Positions 19,121 through 29,301 of a stretch of 64,000 bases of DNA are shown in pieces; the first letter of the stretch is position 1, and every line of letters starts with the position of its first letter. A program made the position numbers and the translations under genes. The notes under the pieces were generated by a model. The model saw only the letters and a program-made list of their open reading frames with translations, was not told the origin of the DNA and did no database searches. The stretch covers positions 1 to 64,000 of the forward strand of contig NZ_JNYJ01000014.1 in assembly GCF_000716715.1 (NCBI RefSeq), given 5' to 3'. The DNA comes from Dactylosporangium aurantiacum (lineage in GTDB: Bacteria > Actinomycetota > Actinomycetes > Mycobacteriales > Micromonosporaceae).

Positions 19121-19157
19121 GGGTCCTACGGTCCCGTCGGGACGTGCCGTTCGGCCC
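19121..19157 (+). promoter_or_regulatory. Paired DosR-like boxes before cydA
   Basis: Distal GGGTCCTACGGTCCC (19121-19135) and proximal GTGCCGTTCGGCCC (19144-19157), 23 bp apart start to start. The proximal copy ends 36 bp before cydA. The same distal 15-mer plus proximal 14-mer layout recurs at 43352-43388. Confidence 0.65.
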
Positions 19158-19193
19158 TGCCGCCGCTCCCGGCGCGTCCGAAGGATCAGGTCC

Positions 19194-20588
19194 ATGGACG
19201 CGCTCGATCTCGCCCGGTGGCAGTTCGCGATTGTCACCGTGTACCACTTCATCTTCGTGCCGATCACGATCGGCCTGTCGGCGCTCGTGGCGGGGCTGCA
19301 GACCGCCTGGGTGCGCACCGGGCGCCCCGAGTACCTGCGGGCGACGAAGTTCTGGGGCAAGCTGTTCCTGATCAACTTCGCGATGGGCGTCGTCACCGGC
19401 ATCGTGCAGGAGTTCCAGTTCGGCATGAACTGGAGCGCCTACTCCCGCTTCGTGGGCGACATCTTCGGCGCGCCCCTGGCGATCGAGGGCCTGCTCGCGT
19501 TCTTCCTGGAGTCGACGTTCCTCGGACTGTGGATCTTCGGCTGGGATCGGCTGCCCAGACGGGTCCACCTCGCCACGATCTGGCTCGCGTCGATCGGGAC
19601 CATGCTGTCGGCGTACTTCATCCTCGCCGCGAACTCCTGGATGCAGCACCCCGTCGGGTACACCGTCAACGCCGAACGCGGCCGCGCCGAGCTCACCGAC
19701 ATCGGCGCGGTGCTCACCAACTCCACGACGCTGGTGACCTTCCCGCACACGATCACCGCGTGCTTCCTCACCGCCGGCGCGCTCATGCTCGCCGTCAGCG
19801 CCTGGCACCTGCGCCGCGGCAACCAGACCGAGGTGTTCCGGCCGGGCCTGCGGCTCGGCGCGTGGGTGGTGCTCGCCGCCGGTGTCGGCGTGCTCGTCAC
19901 CGGCGACCTGCAGGCCCGCGTCATGACCGAGCAGCAGCCGATGAAGATGGCGGCCGCCGAGGCACTGTACGAGACCTCACAGCCCGCCTCCTTCTCGATC
20001 TTCACCATCGGCTCGCTGGACGGCCGCGAGGAGGTCGCCAGCGTCCGCATCCCGTCGCTGCTGTCCTTCATGGCCACCGGCAGCCCCGACGGGCAGGTCG
20101 AGGGCATCAACGACCTGCAGCGGCTGTACGCCGACCGCTACGGCGAAGGCGACTATGTGCCGTACGTGCCCGTCACGTACTGGTCGTTCCGCCTGATGAT
20201 CGGGTTCGGCGCGCTCGCCATGGCCGTCGCGGCGCTCGCGCTGTGGCGCACCCGCAAGGGCCGGCTGCCCGGCGGGCGCTGGCTGTGGATCGCCGCCGTC
20301 GCCACCGTCGCCATGCCGCTGCTGGCCAACTCCTTCGGCTGGATCTTCACCGAGGTCGGCCGCCAGCCGTGGACCGTCTTCGGCGTCTTCAAGACCTCGC
20401 AGAGCGTGTCCCCGACGGTGGGCGCCGGCACCGTCGCTACCTCGCTCGTCGTCCTGACGCTGCTGTACGGCGCGCTCGCCGTCATCGAGCTGATGCTCAT
20501 GCTGCGGTACGCCCGGGCCGGAGCACCCGAAATTGTCGTACCTCACGACGAGGATGACGAAGACCGTCCGCTGACCTTCGCGTACTAA
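19194..20588 (+). CDS. cydA: Cytochrome bd oxidase subunit I
   Basis: 464 residues, about nine membrane helices. The N-terminus LARWQFAIVTVYHFIFVPIT carries the haem ligand His18. The Q-loop region shows QQPMKMAAAEALYETSQ, and the conserved GRQPWTVFGVFKT block lies before the last helices. The short Q-loop and 464-residue length fit the actinobacterial type. It is a high-affinity quinol:O2 reductase used at low oxygen. ATG at 19194 has AAGGATCAGG upstream. First gene of cydABDC, behind paired DosR-like boxes. Confidence 0.95.
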   Translation: MDALDLARWQFAIVTVYHFIFVPITIGLSALVAGLQTAWVRTGRPEYLRATKFWGKLFLINFAMGVVTGIVQEFQFGMNWSAYSRFVGDIFGAPLAIEGLLAFFLESTFLGLWIFGWDRLPRRVHLATIWLASIGTMLSAYFILAANSWMQHPVGYTVNAERGRAELTDIGAVLTNSTTLVTFPHTITACFLTAGALMLAVSAWHLRRGNQTEVFRPGLRLGAWVVLAAGVGVLVTGDLQARVMTEQQPMKMAAAEALYETSQPASFSIFTIGSLDGREEVASVRIPSLLSFMATGSPDGQVEGINDLQRLYADRYGEGDYVPYVPVTYWSFRLMIGFGALAMAVAALALWRTRKGRLPGGRWLWIAAVATVAMPLLANSFGWIFTEVGRQPWTVFGVFKTSQSVSPTVGAGTVATSLVVLTLLYGALAVIELMLMLRYARAGAPEIVVPHDEDDEDRPLTFAY

Positions 20589-20600
20589 AGGGACGTCGAC

Positions 20601-21601
<1,001 letters not shown>

Positions 21602-21605
<4 letters not shown>

Positions 21606-23275
21606 AGCCGCTCGACCCGCGGCTGCTGCGGCACGCGAGGGCGACCCGCACCTACCTGGTGCTGTCCGTCGCCCTCGGCGTCGCCCTCGCCGCCCTCGTC
21701 GTGGCCCAGGCGACCCTGCTCGCCGACGGCATCACCGCGGTCTACCTGCACGGCGCAGACGTGCACCGCATCGCGCCGACGCTGGCCTGGCTCGCCGCCG
21801 TCGTCGCGCTGCGGGCCGCGGTCGCCTGGGCGCAGGAGGTCGTCGCCGCCCGGTCCTCCGCCGCCGTCAAGCACCAGCTGCGCTCCCGGCTGCTCGCCCA
21901 CGTCGCCGCCCTCGGACCGGGCGCGGCCGGCGACAGCGGCAAGGTCGCCACCCTCGCCACCCGCGGGCTCGACGCGCTCGACGCGTATTTCGCGCGGTAC
22001 CTGCCACAGCTGGTGCTCGCCGCGCTGGTCCCGGTCATCGTGCTGGCCCGCATCGCCCCGGTCGACCTCGTCGCGGCCGGCACGGTCGCGCTCACGCTGC
22101 CGCTCATCCCCGTGTTCATGGCGCTCGTCGGCCTGCACACGGAGTCGGCGAACCGGCGCCAGTTCCGGCTGCTGGCCCGCCTGTCGCACCACTTCCTCGA
22201 CGTCGTCGCCGGGCTGCCGACCCTGCGGGTCTTCGGCCGCGCCCGCCGGCAGGCCGGGATCATCGCGCGGATCAGCGCCGAGCAGCGCACCGTCACCATG
22301 CGCACCCTGCGGGTCGCGTTCCTGTCCTCGCTCGTGCTGGAGCTGCTCGCGACCCTGTCGGTCGCGCTCGTCGCGGTCGGCATCGGGCTGCGTCTCGTCG
22401 ACGGCGGCCTGGGCCTCGCCACCGCGCTGCTGGTGCTGATCCTCGCCCCGGAGGCGTACCTGCCGCTGCGCCAGGTCGGCGCCAACTACCACGCCAGCGC
22501 CGAAGGGCTCGCCGCCGCCACCGAGGTGTTCCGGATGCTCGACACGCCGGTTCCGCCGCGCGGGGCGGCCCCCGCGCCGTCCGGCGTCATCCGGTTCGAG
22601 GGCGTCACCGTGCGCCACGACGGGCGCGCCGAGGCGTCGCTGCCGCCGCTCACCGCCGAGATCCGCCCGGGGGAGCTCGTCGCCCTGACCGGCCCCAGCG
22701 GCTGCGGCAAGTCCACCGCCCTGGCGGTGCTGCTCGGCCTCACCGCACCGACCACCGGCCGGGTCACCGTCGGCGGCCACGACCTCGCCGGCGTGTCCCC
22801 GGACGCCTGGTGCCGCCGGGTCGCGTGGCTGCCGCAGCGCCCCTGGCTGAGCGCCGGCACCATCGCCGACAACATCCGCCTCGGCGCCCCCGGTGCCACC
22901 GACACCGCGGTGCGCCGCGCCGCCGAGCAGGCCGGCGCCCTCGACTTCATCGACGCGCTCCCGGCCGGCCTGGCCACCGAGCTCGGCGACGACGGCGCCG
23001 GCCTGTCCGCCGGCCAGCGGCAACGGGTCGCGCTCGCCCGCGTGTTCCTCCGCGACGCGCCGCTGGTCCTGCTCGACGAGCCGACCGCCAACCTCGACGC
23101 CGACACCGAGGCCGGCATCCTGGCCGCGATCCGCGCCCACGCCGCCGGCCGGACGGTCGTCATGACCGCCCACCGGGCGACGCTGGTCGCCCTCGCCGAC
23201 CGCACGATCCTGGTCGGTGCCGTGCCCGACCTGGTGACGGCGGCCGTCGCCGCTGCTGCGGAGGCGGCGGCATGA
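21602..23275 (+). CDS. cydD: ABC exporter half CydD
   Basis: 557 residues. Six helices (about 18-295) precede a nucleotide-binding domain: Walker A GPSGCGKSTA, signature LSAGQRQRVALAR, Walker B LVLLDEPTANLD. With CydC it exports thiol or haem-related reductant needed to assemble cytochrome bd. GTG start at 21602 inside the cydB stop. Its own stop is the TGA of an ATGA that opens the low-complexity frame downstream rather than cydC itself. Confidence 0.93.
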
Positions 23276-24081
23276 CCGGCGTTGTCGCGATCCGGGGCCG
23301 TGCCGTCGGCGGGGCCTGCGCCGCGCCCCGGGTCGTCCGCGGCGTCCCGCGCCCCGGGTCGTCCGCGGCGTCCCGCGCCCGCGTCGCGTGCCGGGCCGCT
23401 GCCGTCCCGGGGACGGTTGGTGTCTGCTGGGCCGATGATGTGAGGCGGGCGATCGTCACCAGCCGGCCTCGGGGTGCTTGCCGGGCCGGTGCGGCGAGGC
23501 GGGCGGGTCGTGCGAGGCAGGCAGTGGTTCATGGTGCTCGCCGAGCCGGTGCTTGTGAGGCGGGCTCTTGGTATGAGGCGCGTCGGTGCTCGGAGCTGGG
23601 GCGTTGCGGTGACCGTTCGCCGTCGGGTTCCCGTCGCGGCCGCCGGCCGCACATGCCTGTCACCTCCGCCGACCGCGCGGGGCTCGGCCGGTGCCCGGTG
23701 CTGTTCGCCGCGCCCGGTCGTGCCCGCCGCGCCTCCGCCCGACGGCGTCCCGCCGAAGGTCCCGTCGTGACCGGCATCCACGCCGCAGTGCCGTTCGGTG
23801 TCGAGGCGCCGTTCGGTGTCGTGCCGTTCGGTGTCGTGCCGTTCGATGTTGCGCCGTTCGGTGTCGCCCCATGTGGTTTCGTGCCGTTCGGTGTCGGGGT
23901 GTCGGTTGGTCTCGCGGTGTCGGTTGGTGGCGTGGTGCCGGTTCCTGCCGGGTCGCCGGTCGGTGGCGGGGGTCGCGCCGTTGCGGCGGGAGCTCATCGG
24001 CCGGCACGTGGGACCTTCGGCGGTCGAGCGGTTCCAGAGCGGCGACGGGAGCGGCGAAGCGCCGTGGCGGTGGCGGCATGA
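23272..24081 (+). CDS. Low-complexity open frame inserted between cydD and cydC
   Basis: 269 codons from an ATG overlapping the cydD stop (ATGA) to a TGA overlapping another ATG (again ATGA at 24078). The first half is Arg/Ala/Gly-rich with no recognisable domain. The second half is a five-residue repeat (PFGVV, PFGVV, PFDVA, PFGVA) running into VSVGLAVSVGG. No hydrophobic domain plan or known family. I doubt it is a functional protein; the repeats look like minisatellite growth inside a once tight cydD-cydC junction. If translated it would keep ribosomes moving from cydD to cydC, which may be why the frame stays open. Confidence 0.35.
   Translation: MTGVVAIRGRAVGGACAAPRVVRGVPRPGSSAASRARVACRAAAVPGTVGVCWADDVRRAIVTSRPRGACRAGAARRAGRARQAVVHGARRAGACEAGSWYEARRCSELGRCGDRSPSGSRRGRRPHMPVTSADRAGLGRCPVLFAAPGRARRASARRRPAEGPVVTGIHAAVPFGVEAPFGVVPFGVVPFDVAPFGVAPCGFVPFGVGVSVGLAVSVGGVVPVPAGSPVGGGGRAVAAGAHRPARGTFGGRAVPERRRERRSAVAVAA
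23322..23373. repeat. 26-bp tandem repeat in the cydD-cydC insert
   Basis: Two identical 26-bp copies (23322-23347 and 23348-23373) plus the first six bases of a third. Confidence 0.85.
23788..23925. repeat. 15-bp minisatellite in the cydD-cydC insert
   Basis: About seven copies of a unit close to GTGCCGTTCGGTGTC, followed by a related GTGTCGGTTGGT set. On the plus strand it encodes PFGVV-type pentapeptides; on the minus strand it reads as DTERH repeats. Confidence 0.85.
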
Positions 24082-24110
24082 GCGGATCGGGGCGTCGTGG
24101 CGGAGGTGGC

Positions 24111-24278
24111 GGTATGCGCGGGTCGGAGCGTCCGGGCGGTGACAGCGTGAGCGGTTCGGAGCGTCGGGGCGACGGTATGCGCGGGTCGGAGCGTCGGGGC
24201 GGTGACGGTGTGGGCGGGTCGGAGCGTCGGGGCGGTGACGGTGTAGGTGGGTCGGAGCGTCGAGGAGGTGGCGGCGTG
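24111..24278. repeat. 33-bp minisatellite at the cydC 5' end
   Basis: Five copies of a 30-33 bp unit with core GGGTCGGAGCGTCGGGGCGG, in frame with cydC and encoding (V/M)xGSERRGGDG. The last unit contains the GAGGAGGTG ribosome site of the GTG start at 24276. Confidence 0.85.
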
Positions 24279-25961
24279 AGCGCGGTCGGGGCGGTGGTTC
24301 GGCTGTGCCGGCCGGCGGCCGGGCAGCTGGCCGTCGCGGTCATCGCCGGGGTCGGTGCGGCGGGGGCCGGGGTCGGGTTGATGGCGACGTCGGCGTGGCT
24401 CATCTCGCGGGCCGCGCAACACCCGCCGGTGCTGCACCTCATGGTCGCCATCGTCGCCGTGCGGGCGTTCGGGCTGGGCCGGGGCGTGCTGCGCTACGTC
24501 GAGCGGCTCACCGGGCACGACGCCGCGTTCCGGGTGCTGGGGGCGTTGCGGGTGCGCACGTACCGGCGGCTGGAGCGGCTCGCGCCCGCGGGGCTCGGCG
24601 CGTTCCGCCGCGGGGACCTCGTCGCCCGCCTCGTCGACGACGTGGAGTCCGTGCTCGACGTCATCGTGCGGGTGCTGCTGCCGATCGTGGTCGCCGCGGT
24701 CACCGGCGCCGCTACCGTCGCCCTCGTCGGCGGGCTGCTGCCCGTCGCCGGTGCCGCCCTCGCCGCCGGCCTGCTCGTCGTCGCAGTCGGCGTGCCGGTG
24801 CTGCAGGCCGCCGCGGCGCGCCGCACCGACGCGCGGCTCGCACCGTTGCGCGGCGCCCTCGCCGCCGGCACCGTCGACCTGGCCCACGGCCTGCCGGACC
24901 TCATCGCGTACGGCGCCGTCGACGACGCGCTCGCCGCGCTGGACCGCACCGACCGGCAGCTGCTCGCCGCCGCCCGCCGCTCCAGCGCCACCACCGGCGT
25001 GTCCGCCGCGGTGACCGCGCTGTGCACCGGCCTCGCGGTGCTGGCCGGCCTCGCCGCCGGTGCCGTCGCGGTGCGGGCCGGCACCCTGCCGGGCGAGCTG
25101 CTCGCCGTCGTCGTCCTGACCCCGCTCGCCGTCTTCGAGACCGTCGGCGCGATCCCCGCGGCCGCCCAGCGCCTCGCGGCGGCCCGCGCGGCCCTCGGCC
25201 GGCTCGCCGAGATCGCCGCCGCCGCCGACCCGGCGCCCGAGCCCGCCGCACCGGCGCCGCTGCCGGCCGGCCCGCCGCTGCTGCGCCTCGAGGCGGTGTC
25301 CGCCGGGTGGGTCCCGGGGCAGCCGGTCCTGCGGGACTTCAGCCTCACCCTGCCGCCCGGTCGCCGCGTCGCGCTCGTCGGCCCGAGCGGCGCCGGCAAG
25401 AGCACCGTCGCCGCGCTGCTGGTGCGCTGGCTCGACCCGACCGCCGGCCGGGTGACCCTCAACGACGTCGACGTGCGTGCCCTGCGCGGCGACGACCTGC
25501 GCACCGTCGTGGGCTACCTCGGCGACGACGCGTACCTGTTCGACAGCACGATCGAGGCGAACCTGCGCATCGGCCGTACCGACGCGACGACGGCCGAACT
25601 GGAGACCGCCCTGGCCGCCGCGCGCCTGCTGGACTGGGTGCGCACGCTGCCCGCTGGTCTCGCCACCCCCGTCGGCGAGCACGGCGTCGCCCTGTCGGGC
25701 GGCCAGCGCCGCCGGCTCGCCCTGGCCCGCGCGCTCCTCGCGGACTTCCCGGTCCTCGTCCTGGACGAGCCCACCGAACACCTCGACGACGCCACCGCCA
25801 CCGACCTGATCCGCGACCTGCTCACCGCCGCCGGCGCCCGCACCGTCCTGCTCATCACCCACCGCACCGACGTCCTGACCGCCGTCGACGAGGTCGTCAC
25901 CCTGCAGCCGCGCTCGTTCGAGGCCCCGCCGGCCCGGAAGACGGCCGCGGTGACCGTCTGA
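24276..25961 (+). CDS. cydC: ABC exporter half CydC
   Basis: 561 residues from GTG 24276, which has GAGGAGGTG just upstream and begins where family similarity begins (VVRLCRPAAGQLAVAVIAG). An in-frame ATG at 24078 would add a 66-residue SERRGG repeat extension. Six helices, then a nucleotide-binding domain with GPSGAGKSTV, LSGGQRRRLALARAL and VLVLDEPTEHLD. Partner of CydD in cytochrome bd biogenesis. The gap after it (25962-26159) shows nothing recognisable. Confidence 0.92.
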   Translation: MSAVGAVVRLCRPAAGQLAVAVIAGVGAAGAGVGLMATSAWLISRAAQHPPVLHLMVAIVAVRAFGLGRGVLRYVERLTGHDAAFRVLGALRVRTYRRLERLAPAGLGAFRRGDLVARLVDDVESVLDVIVRVLLPIVVAAVTGAATVALVGGLLPVAGAALAAGLLVVAVGVPVLQAAAARRTDARLAPLRGALAAGTVDLAHGLPDLIAYGAVDDALAALDRTDRQLLAAARRSSATTGVSAAVTALCTGLAVLAGLAAGAVAVRAGTLPGELLAVVVLTPLAVFETVGAIPAAAQRLAAARAALGRLAEIAAAADPAPEPAAPAPLPAGPPLLRLEAVSAGWVPGQPVLRDFSLTLPPGRRVALVGPSGAGKSTVAALLVRWLDPTAGRVTLNDVDVRALRGDDLRTVVGYLGDDAYLFDSTIEANLRIGRTDATTAELETALAAARLLDWVRTLPAGLATPVGEHGVALSGGQRRRLALARALLADFPVLVLDEPTEHLDDATATDLIRDLLTAAGARTVLLITHRTDVLTAVDEVVTLQPRSFEAPPARKTAAVTV

Positions 25962-26159
25962 GCGCCGGCGCCGCACCGTCAGGATGATGACCGCCGAGGC
26001 GTGGGGAGAACGACCCGCGGGTGGACCCGCCGCGCAGGGCCGTCCGCGACGACGTGGAAGTGCTCGACCACCGGCTGCGTCATGATGCGGGTCTGCCACC
26101 GGGGCACCTGGCCGGTGAGGCGCCGTCGCCCGGGCGGCCGACCGCGGCAGGCCGTGCTG

Positions 26160-28781
26160 TCATGACAGCAGCTCGACGTACCCGTCGGTGCCGTGGACGC
26201 GGATGCGCTGGCCGTCGCGGATGCGGCTGGTCGCGTGCTCGACGCCGACGACGGCGGGGAGGCCGTACTCGCGGGCGATCACGGCGCCATGGGTCATCAG
26301 GCCGCCGACCTCCGTGACGAGGCCCGCGATGCCGACGAAGACCGGGGACCAGCTCGGGTCGGTGTGGACGGTGACGAGGATGTCACCGGCGGAAAGCTCG
26401 GCGTGGGCGATGTCGAGCACGACGCGGGCCCTGCCCTCGACGGTCCCGGCGGACACCGGCAGGCCGGTCAGCGCGCCGGGCGGCACGTCGTCGCGGCGGT
26501 ACGCGCCGGACAGTGCCTCGCCGTCGGAGGTGAGCACCCGCGGCGGGGTGAGCGCGCGGAACGAGCGGTACGCGTCCCGGCGCCGCCGGATCAGCCCCGC
26601 GTCGGCGTGGTGGGTGCGGGCGGCCTCGTGGAGCTCCTGGAACGTGAGGTAGTAGGCGTCGTGCGGGGCGGCGAGCACGCCGGCGTGGGCGAGGCGCTCG
26701 GCCTCCGCCAGGAGGGCCTGCCGGTAGACGAGGTACCGGCTGACGATGTTGTACTTCGGGTACTCGCGGTACCCGATGAAGATGCGGACCCGGTCGATCA
26801 TCCGCTTGGTCTCGGCGGCCTTGCGCTCGCCGTCGGGCAGGGCGCGCAGGCGCGCCAGGATGTCCCGCTCCTTGCGCAGCGCGGCCTGCCGGCCCTGGTC
26901 GAAGCGGCGGCGGGCGGCGCCGGGCTCGAAGTTCCTGACGTTGTCCAGGATCGCGGGCACCAGTGTGGACGGTCGTTCGACCCAGCGGGGGCGGGTGATG
27001 TCGATCTCGCCGGCGCAGCGCATGCCGTACCGGTCGAGGTAGGCCTCGACGGCGTCGCGGGCCTCGGCCCCGCCGGCGAGCTTGGCCAGGCCGTCGAGGA
27101 AGTCGTCGCCGACACCCTCACCCGGTCCGCGGCGCAGGTACGCGACCACCTCCGGATGGGGCCGGATGGCGTCGGCGACGTCGAGCAGCGCCAGCCCCAT
27201 CTCCGAGGTGATGTTGCCCGGGGCGGACAGCGTGAGGGTGTCGGCGGCGTTCTTCTCGCCCAGCCACTCCCGCAGCGTGTCGTTGAGCCACCAGGTGGCC
27301 TCCATCCCGGCCATGATCGCCTGGAAGCTCAGCGGGTCGCTGAGGACCCGCTTGTGCTCCTGGAAGGACTCCAGCAGGAACTCGAACAGCGCGGGACCGG
27401 TCCGGCCCTGGATGTCGCGGCGCAGCGCGGCGAGGGACGCCTGGCTGCGCTCGACGAGCGTGGTGACGATCGCCGGGTCGTTCTCGATGGCGGCGGCCGC
27501 GGCCGGTGCCGAGCCCCCCGCGCCACCAACCGCGCCCGCCCCCTCCTGGTCGGGCACGGACGCGACGACGCCGCGGTCCAGGAGGGTCTCCAGCGCGTCG
27601 CGCATCAGCGGGTCGGAGCGGCCCATCATGGCCAGCAGGGCGGCGCGGCCGGCGGGGGAGCCGAGCCGCGGGGTGACCTCGACGAAGAGCCGGCCGCCGG
27701 CCTCGTGCATCGGCGCCATGGCGGTCAGCTGCCACATGGAGATCCCGAGCGGCTTCATGGCGTCGGTCATCATCTGCTGGTGGCCGACGGAGAGGTAGAC
27801 GTGCAGCTGCCCGTCGCTGGTCTCGGGGACGGGGAACAGCGTGGTGATCGGCCGGCTCTGCACGACCTGGAAGCCGTCGCCGTCCAGGCACCACTCGATG
27901 TCCTGCGGGCGGCCGAAGTGCGCCTCGATGCGTCGTCCGAGGGCGACCAGCGCCACGACCTGCTCGTCGGTGAGCACCGGCTGCCGCTGCCGCCCCGGGT
28001 CGACCGGCACCTCGCGGGTACCGCCGCCGGGCAGCGCCTCGACGGCGCGTTCCTTGGCGGCGACCGTCCTGCTGACGACCGCGCCGTGGCGCACCGCGTA
28101 CACGTCGGGGTTGACCAGGCCGGAGACGAGGGCCTCGCCGAGGCCGAACCCGGCGTCCACGGTGGCGACCGTCCGGTCGCCGGTGACGGGGTCGGCGGTG
28201 AACAGGATGCCGGCCGCCTGCGGCTCGACCATCCGCTGCACGACCACGGCCATGTCGACGGCCCCGTGGTCGATGCCGTTGCGCCGGCGGTACGTCACCG
28301 CCCGCTCGGTGAACAGCGACGCCCAGCACCGGCTGACGTGCCGCAGGACCGCGGCCGGACCGACGACGTTGAGGTACGTGTCCTGCTGCCCGGCGAAGGA
28401 CGCCGTCGGCAGGTCCTCGGCGGTCGCGCTGGAGCGCACGGCGAAGGCGTCGTGCGCGCCGTACGCGGCGAGCGCGCCGGTGACCGCCGCCGCGAGGTCG
28501 TCCGGGACGGCGACGTCCTCGATGACCCGGCGCAGCTCCGCGCTGAGTTCGCGCACCCCGTCGAGGTCGTCGGCGTCCAGGCCGGCGAGCCGGTCGAGCC
28601 GGTCGCCGACCGGGGCCGCCGCCATGATCCGCCGGAACGCCGCCGTCGTGACGCAAAACCCGGGCGGCACCCGCACACCCTCGACGCGCGAGAGCGCCCC
28701 GAGGTGCGCGCCCTTGCCGCCGACGAGCGCGAGCGCCGTCTCATCGACCTCGTGCAGGCCCGTCACGTACCGCTCAGACAC
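26160..28781 (-). CDS. rph: Rifamycin phosphotransferase-like protein (PEP-synthase superfamily)
   Basis: 873 residues, the length of rifamycin phosphotransferases (about 865) rather than PEP synthase (about 790). The N-terminal ATP-grasp domain opens LVGGKGAHLGALSRVEGVRVP, with RSSATAEDLPTASFAGQQDT near residue 120. A long middle domain (about 330-760) follows. The swivelling phospho-His domain has GGLMTHGAVIAREYGLPAVV (His831). These enzymes transfer the beta-phosphate of ATP to rifamycin. Strong support comes from an upstream 19-bp element matching the actinomycete rifamycin-associated element. GTG at 28781 has GGGGGA upstream. A role in pyruvate metabolism cannot be excluded. Confidence 0.78.
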   Translation of the reverse strand: MSERYVTGLHEVDETALALVGGKGAHLGALSRVEGVRVPPGFCVTTAAFRRIMAAAPVGDRLDRLAGLDADDLDGVRELSAELRRVIEDVAVPDDLAAAVTGALAAYGAHDAFAVRSSATAEDLPTASFAGQQDTYLNVVGPAAVLRHVSRCWASLFTERAVTYRRRNGIDHGAVDMAVVVQRMVEPQAAGILFTADPVTGDRTVATVDAGFGLGEALVSGLVNPDVYAVRHGAVVSRTVAAKERAVEALPGGGTREVPVDPGRQRQPVLTDEQVVALVALGRRIEAHFGRPQDIEWCLDGDGFQVVQSRPITTLFPVPETSDGQLHVYLSVGHQQMMTDAMKPLGISMWQLTAMAPMHEAGGRLFVEVTPRLGSPAGRAALLAMMGRSDPLMRDALETLLDRGVVASVPDQEGAGAVGGAGGSAPAAAAAIENDPAIVTTLVERSQASLAALRRDIQGRTGPALFEFLLESFQEHKRVLSDPLSFQAIMAGMEATWWLNDTLREWLGEKNAADTLTLSAPGNITSEMGLALLDVADAIRPHPEVVAYLRRGPGEGVGDDFLDGLAKLAGGAEARDAVEAYLDRYGMRCAGEIDITRPRWVERPSTLVPAILDNVRNFEPGAARRRFDQGRQAALRKERDILARLRALPDGERKAAETKRMIDRVRIFIGYREYPKYNIVSRYLVYRQALLAEAERLAHAGVLAAPHDAYYLTFQELHEAARTHHADAGLIRRRRDAYRSFRALTPPRVLTSDGEALSGAYRRDDVPPGALTGLPVSAGTVEGRARVVLDIAHAELSAGDILVTVHTDPSWSPVFVGIAGLVTEVGGLMTHGAVIAREYGLPAVVGVEHATSRIRDGQRIRVHGTDGYVELLS

Positions 28782-28851
28782 CGCAGGTCCCCCGTCCGTC
28801 GACGCATTCGCGCAGGTAGTGGCCACGGCCGACGATTCTGCGTCAGGACCC

Positions 28852-28870
28852 GGGTCTTGCCGCAAGCCCC
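28852..28870 (-). promoter_or_regulatory. Rifamycin-associated element (RAE)-like inverted repeat
   Basis: On the minus strand GGGGCTTGCGGCAAGACCC, a 19-bp inverted repeat with one mismatch, 71 bp before the rph start. It matches from memory the RAE motif found upstream of rifamycin-inactivating genes in actinomycetes. Confidence 0.75.
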
Positions 28871-28893
28871 CCGGTGCGGTATATGTTAAGAGT

Positions 28894-28925
28894 GGCAGGG
28901 AGAAGCACTCCTTGCCGTTTTTGTT
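28894..28925. terminator. Hairpin with T tract
   Basis: A 9-bp stem (28894-28902 with 28908-28916, one G-U) and loop AAGCA, followed on the plus strand by GTTTTTGTTT. It abuts the stop of the minus-strand SHOCT gene, so it probably ends that transcript, although the T tract is on the other strand. The 28880-28930 stretch is unusually AT-rich for this window. Confidence 0.45.
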
Positions 28926-29218
28926 TACATCTTCGTCTTCGGGATCTCCACCGGGCGCTCGACGGCGTCCTGCGCCGCCATGGCGGCCAGCGCGGCCCGG
29001 TAGGACGCACGGTCCAGCGAGCCGGCCAGCAGGCGGCGCGTCGCGGCGGTCTCCGCGCGGCCGCGGCGGCGTTCGTCACCGGCGGCGAGCCATCTGGCGA
29101 TCCGTGGACGGTACCGCTCACCGGGGCGCTCACCACCCCGGATCGCCAGGACGTGCATGGCGATCAGCGCGACGTAGACGGTCGCGATGATCGTGGCCAC
29201 GAGCATGATCGCCACCAT
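28925..29218 (-). CDS. Small membrane protein with SHOCT-like tail
   Basis: 97 residues. One N-terminal helix (VAIMLVATIIATVYVALIAMHVLAI without its first Met) is followed by a charged linker and a short C-terminal motif, LLAGSLDRASYRAALAAMA, resembling SHOCT (short C-terminal domain) sequences. Function unknown. ATG at 29218 has GAGAGGGTGA upstream. Downstream of USP 4 on the same strand (83-bp gap) and upstream of rph. Confidence 0.6.
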   Translation of the reverse strand: MVAIMLVATIIATVYVALIAMHVLAIRGGERPGERYRPRIARWLAAGDERRRGRAETAATRRLLAGSLDRASYRAALAAMAAQDAVERPVEIPKTKM

Positions 29219-29301
29219 CGGACTCACCCTCTCCACCGCGTACGACAGGCCTCCGACTGTCACAGTAGGCATCGAAGGCCCGCCGCCGGGAGGGCCGGAG
29301 G

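Noticed and set aside
24111..24278. CRISPR-like look of the regular repeats here and at 52021-52110
   Set aside because: Units are directly tandem without unique spacers, keep the reading frame, and no cas gene is near.
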